From Rhinopomastus cyanomelas (lineage: Eukaryota > Chordata > Aves > Bucerotiformes > Rhinopomastidae), in NCBI GenBank assembly GCA_013400115.1, contig VXBP01010410.1, forward strand, positions 171,855 through 235,854: a stretch of 64,000 nucleotides of DNA, given 5' to 3'. The notes beneath the pieces are model-generated. The model saw nothing but the letters and a program-made list of their open reading frames with translations, ran no database searches and was not told the DNA's origin. Numbering within the stretch: position 1 is the first letter of the stretch; each line of letters starts with the position of its first letter. Shown here piece by piece: positions 59,976 through 64,000 of this stretch. Made by a program: the position numbers and the translations under genes.

Positions 59976-60161
59976 TGGCTCACGAGCACCTGAAGGAACG
60001 AGCTCTATTTGGGCTTCCACCACCGGGAGCCAACCCCACGGACTACTACCACCAAATGACGCTGATGGCTGGCCACCCGAACCCTTATGGGGACCTATTG
60101 ATGCAGAGTGGGGGAGCAGCCAGCACAGCCCACCTGCATGATTACCTGAGCCCTGTCGATG
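59976..60161 (+). CDS. GLI2: GLI2 coding exon, third in window (frame-neutral cassette)
   Basis: A 186-nt internal coding exon following CGGCAG (AG at 59974-59975) and preceding GTGAGT at 60162. It enters and leaves in phase 1, so it can be skipped without changing frame. The peptide begins VAHEHLKERALFGLPPPGA, continues with DYYHQMTLMAGHP and GDLLMQSGGAAS, and ends HLHDYLSPVD plus one base of the next codon. The GDLLMQSGGAAS..HLHDYL..VD block is diagnostic of GLI2; the GLI3 equivalent diverges strongly. In mammals the next exon would continue into the SRFSSPR segment, which is not in the window. The pyrimidine tract before the acceptor is interrupted by ACGGCTCCGG, so the site looks weaker than those of the other two exons. 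Isoforms of mammalian GLI2 lacking N-terminal segments are known; whether this exon is alternative here is inference. Confidence 0.95.
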
Positions 60162-63100
60162 GTGAGTAGTGGTTCAAGTTCTCCTTGGCACAGCTGAAAT
60201 TTTGGGGCAAACTGATAGGGGTACCCTCCAGATGGAGGTTGCTGTGGATGGTCACTCTGCCTTGACAAAACCCATTGTTGGCTTAAAAGGTCACTTTGTT
60301 CCATATCTGTGTATAAAATCTACATAATTTAAAATACATACATTGTGGCCTCTTTGGGAGGATGGTGTGGCTACTGCATGGGTAGGAGATGAGCTGGTTC
60401 AGCAGGCAGGGATTTGCTGCTGTCCTGCTGCTTTGTCCATGGCTGACAAGAGCATGCCTGGGGCAAGCTCCATCTCTGGCTCCCCATCCCACCCCATATT
60501 TAGCCTGGTTTATGTCTTGGGCAAAGTCTGGCCATTTCCATGCGTAGCTGTTCTCAGCATGATGGACGTCTTGGTCGGGACCTCTCAGGTCCCCAAGGAA
60601 AGAAAAAACATGTTAATGAGGATCTGCGGTGCACACAATATGTTAGTGTTTTGTGGGAGAAAAAAACTGCAGGAATGTGTATTTATAGTAGTTTTGGGCA
60701 TTATAAACCCAGAACGTTCCTGCTCCTCCTCTAAATGAAGAAAAAGTAAAATTATGTTAAGTGCTGCAGGGCAGAGTCACTTCTGTGGCCTGACAGCTGC
60801 CACAGTGAAACAGGAAAAATCTATCTGGTAGCAAATCTGAGGTCCAGTTGATTTTTAGAGCTGTTAGAAATGCCTCTGCTTTCACTTTATGCCACATCTT
60901 GTAAGAACAGGGGTTGCATAGATATTACAGAGGCAGTTTGGGGATTATTTCTTCTGCGAGAAAGAGAAGTCTCAGCTTGACTTTCAGATTCCAGCTTCCA
61001 TTTCTTGAGCTGCCTTTGGACCATTATAATTTTTAGATTGGAGATCTGCATCATTTCATTACCGCTTCAAAGTTTCTGTTGTTGAGCTTTTAAGATGAAA
61101 GACTTTGCGGTCCTGCTGCGTCGTAGAGTGACTGGTTTAGAATGATAAAAGCTGTTCTGGCTGTTCAGTGAAGTGGGCTTATAGATACTTCTAACAAAAA
61201 CCAATTTGTTATCTGCAGCTACTGCAGAACTTTTACCTGAATAGTCATTTTCTGCTGCCAATTCCTAGGTTAATTGGGAACCTGGATCCCATCTGAAAGT
61301 GGCAGCAGATACTCCTTGGTACCATCCTGCCTCTAACACCCAAAATGCTTTCTGGGCTTCTCTGCTACAAAGCAGCTGGTCAGCAAGACTGCCCTGTCTT
61401 CTCTCCAAAGGGTTAATGGCTGTGACTATAGCAGATGGGTGCAAGCCAGTCTTGCCAAGTTCTCCTCAGGCTCAGGAGCAGGGCTTCCTCCTCCTTGCCT
61501 CCTTATTAGTCCATCCTTAACCAGCAGTGTCTCACAGAAATGCCAGATAAACAGCCAGCATGGGAAGCAAACACAACTGTTTTCATGCTAGAGCAAGCTG
61601 ACTCACGGCACACCAAGTTGCTTGTCAGCTGGTTTCTTGAAGGTCAGTCCTTATCTGAAGTCGTCTGAGATACTCTCCTTGGCAGAAGACTCTACTCCTG
61701 AAGAAGGCTCTAGAGTGAATCGTGTATCAAAGGTTGTGGTTTCATGCAACCGAGCTCCATAACCATTATTCACTGGAAATCCAGGGCTCGCCAAGCATTC
61801 ATTTTGCTCTCCCGTGAAGCCTTGTAACTAGGAGGCATTTTCTGGGCCCTCACACGCTCTGTATGAGATGAAAACTTTCAAACATCATGAGAACATGAGA
61901 AGCTAGATCGCTACTTTTTAAGACTGTGAAAAGGAGCAGCACTCCAGTGCCCATCTCTGGTCTATGTGTTTGGGTTTACCCACCAGCCGGAGAGAAGACA
62001 CAATTATGCATTATCAAGACAGAGACTAAAATGGATGGCCCTGAAATGCTGGATAAGGAACCAGAGTCTCGCTCTCTATTTAGAAAGTTATTTCAAAAAT
62101 TTAATCAGTGTGGCCTAAGTAAATAGTTGAACAGATAATTTAATGAAGTCTCCTCTTATGGTGCTTTTCTGAGACAAGAATATCAGTAGCATGCCTAAAA
62201 CCCCAGTGAGTCACCACCTCATAGCATCTGTCATTCAGAAAGACCTTTTCTTCCTAGAGAAGCATAAGAACTTTGCAAGAATTAGTTTGATGAAAATGCA
62301 GATAGCTTCTGTTAAGCGACACACAGCACCATCACACATCTATGCTGACACTGGCACCTCCAGTGCCATGGGAGCCCTAGACCTATGGTAGAAGTTCCAC
62401 CCCAGACACATACCTGGGCCCCTCTGGTTGCTGTAATTGCATTTCTTGGACAATTTCTCAGTCTCTCCATGTCTGTTGGTGTTTTTGCCATTTCAGCTGT
62501 GTCTGGGATCAGGAATATTAATAAGACATAAGAGTCAGCTGGAGCTGGCTGGCCTTGACCATGTGTCAGGTCTGCTGAATGTTTAAATCGTGGCTGAGCT
62601 AGGGTACCTGAGAGCTGCATCACTTCAGCAGGGTTTTCACAGTGCAGCTAGAAGTGATTACACCAGTAAAGTTGACCAAATTCAAGTCTGACACACCAGG
62701 CTGCTGGGTTTTCTGGCCAGTTCCAGTGGAAACTAAATAATGCTTCAGTTAGCTGTCCTGACTCCTTCTACCAAATGGGAATTCTAAATCCAAGAGTGGA
62801 GTTTGAATCCAAGGTTACATCTATTTTCTGGAAAGCTTGCACATTCAAACTGAAAGTTAAACACTTTCCACAACATTACTGATGTGGAGCTTTTGAAACT
62901 AATTTACAGGATCTATTCACCTATTTCTGCCTTTCAGTCCTTGGAAGTGGATGTCACTTGGTGGATTACTCCAGGTGACAGAGTGGAGAATCTCATGGGC
63001 AGTAAAGATTGATGGGGAGCACAGATGAACCTGGACATGACTATAATCAACTGACCAGCAGAAGCAAGCAGATGAGGCCCTTCACAGGCAAACAGTAGTG

Positions 63101-64000
63101 GCTTCCAGGTCACAGGCCCTGGTCCTCATGGGGGTTTTCAACCACCCTGACATCTGCTGGAGGGACAACACAACAAGGCACCAGCAATCCAGGTTATTCT
63201 TGGATGCATAGATGACAACTTCCTCCTGCAAATGGTGGAGGAACCAAAAAGAAAATCTGCTGTGCTGGACCTTGTTCTCACCAGCAGGGAATGGCTGGTG
63301 ACCAGTGTGAGGCTCAGGGACAGCCTTGGCTGCAGAGACCATGAAGCAGTTGAATGTAAGATCCTCAGGGCAACCAGGAGGAAATTTTTTAAGCTTAGAC
63401 CCTGGACTTTAGGCGTGCAGACCTTTGATCGCTTCAGGGATCTGCTGGCCAAAGGATCATGGGATGAAGCCCTTGAGGAAAGAGGGGCCCAGGACAGCTG
63501 GTCAGTATTCAACAATCACCTCTGTGTCCAGGAGCAATGTATGCCAACAAAGAGGAAAGCAGGGAAGAATGCTAGGAGGCCTGCCTGGCTGAGCAAGGAG
63601 CTCCTGGACACGCTGTCACACAAAAAGAAACTCTACAAGGAGTGGAAGGGAGGACAGCTAGAATGGGGGGGAGGGGAGGTATATAAAGAAGCTGCCCAAA
63701 CAGCTAGAGATCTGGTTAGGAAAGCCAAGGCACAGTTTGAATTGAACCTAGCCAGGGAGGTCCAAGGGAACACCAAGAATTTCTACAGGTATATGAATGG
63801 TAAAAAGAAGACTAGGGAAGGTGTGGGCCCCCTCAGAAAGGAAACAGCTGATGTGGTCACAAGTGACATGGTTCTCAATGACTTCTTTATCTCAGTCTTC
63901 ACTGCAAAGGCCTCCAGCCACTCTCCTGGAGTCATGGAAAATAACGACAGGGACTGCAAGGAAGAACTGCCCATCATAAGTGAAGATCAGGTTCGTGATC
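60162..64000 (+). other. GLI2: GLI2 intron downstream of third exon (5' part)
   Basis: Sequence after the GTGAGT donor with no further GLI2 homology, so the next exon (expected to open in phase 1) is beyond the window. Positions 60162-62915 hold no recognisable gene or repeat. From about 62920 the sequence is a degenerate CR1 ORF2. Confidence 0.85.
62920..64000 (+). mobile_element. CR1 ORF2 5' half (endonuclease to RT linker), degenerate, runs off window
   Basis: Translated segments in different frames are GVFNHPDICWRDN (63133), VEEPKRKSAVLDLVLTSREW (63235), KKKLYKEWKGG (63626), LAREVQGNTKNFYRYMNGKK (63750) and VLNDFFISVFTAKAS (63870). They occur in CR1 ORF2 order, joining the endonuclease end to the region before the RT. 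Frameshifts occur near 63210 and 63400. The element differs from the fragment at 6055 (NTTRHQQSR, KNFYRY), so it is another subfamily. Its 3' end and full extent lie beyond the window. Confidence 0.85.

Noticed and set aside
1..64000. CRISPR arrays, operons, phage or plasmid features
   Set aside because: The sequence is vertebrate intron and exon with LINEs; no regularly spaced short repeats or bacterial gene organisation were seen.

Overview
The window reads as vertebrate nuclear DNA, almost certainly from a bird. It carries about two dozen copies of the avian LINE CR1, whose 3' ends share the conserved 'ATGATCTTTC..GGTCCCTTCCAATC..TTCTGTGATTCTGTG' signature. There is no prokaryotic-style gene density, operon, tRNA cluster or CRISPR array. 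Four single-N placeholders (6806, 7083, 31398, 35062) show that it is draft assembly.

The only protein-coding gene I can support is GLI2, the zinc-finger transcription factor of Hedgehog signalling, on the + strand. Three consecutive coding exons are present, at 26459-26564, 58073-58275 and 59976-60161. They have canonical AG/GT borders and compatible phases (1->2, 2->1, 1->1) and encode 165 codons of the N-terminal part of the protein. This is the repressor-domain side, upstream of the SUFU-binding motif and the zinc fingers. The start codon, the zinc fingers and the activator domain lie outside the window.

Layout: 1-26458 is intron upstream of the first exon, with many CR1 copies, one ancient MIR-like SINE, a tRNA-Lys-like remnant at 1994-2067 and a CpG-enriched block at about 24995-25705. 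Positions 26565-58072 are one large intron, 31.5 kb as assembled. Positions 58276-59975 are a 1.7 kb intron, and 60162-64000 is the beginning of the next intron, ending inside a degenerate CR1 ORF2.

The strongest non-genic signal is an apparent assembly false duplication. Contig 31399-35061 is wholly accounted for by its two neighbours: 29275-31397 on the left (offset 2124) and 35365-36904 on the right (offset 1843). The two neighbours also overlap each other directly by about 300 bp. The simplest reading is an unpurged haplotig between two contigs that should join, so about 4 kb of the large intron is probably redundant.

I found no previously undescribed biological system. The more interesting biological items are a CR1 insertion flanked by about 50-bp direct repeats, inverted CR1 pairs able to form hairpins, a candidate CpG-rich regulatory block just upstream of a GLI2 exon, and two pairs of CR1 copies sharing long near-identical tracts.
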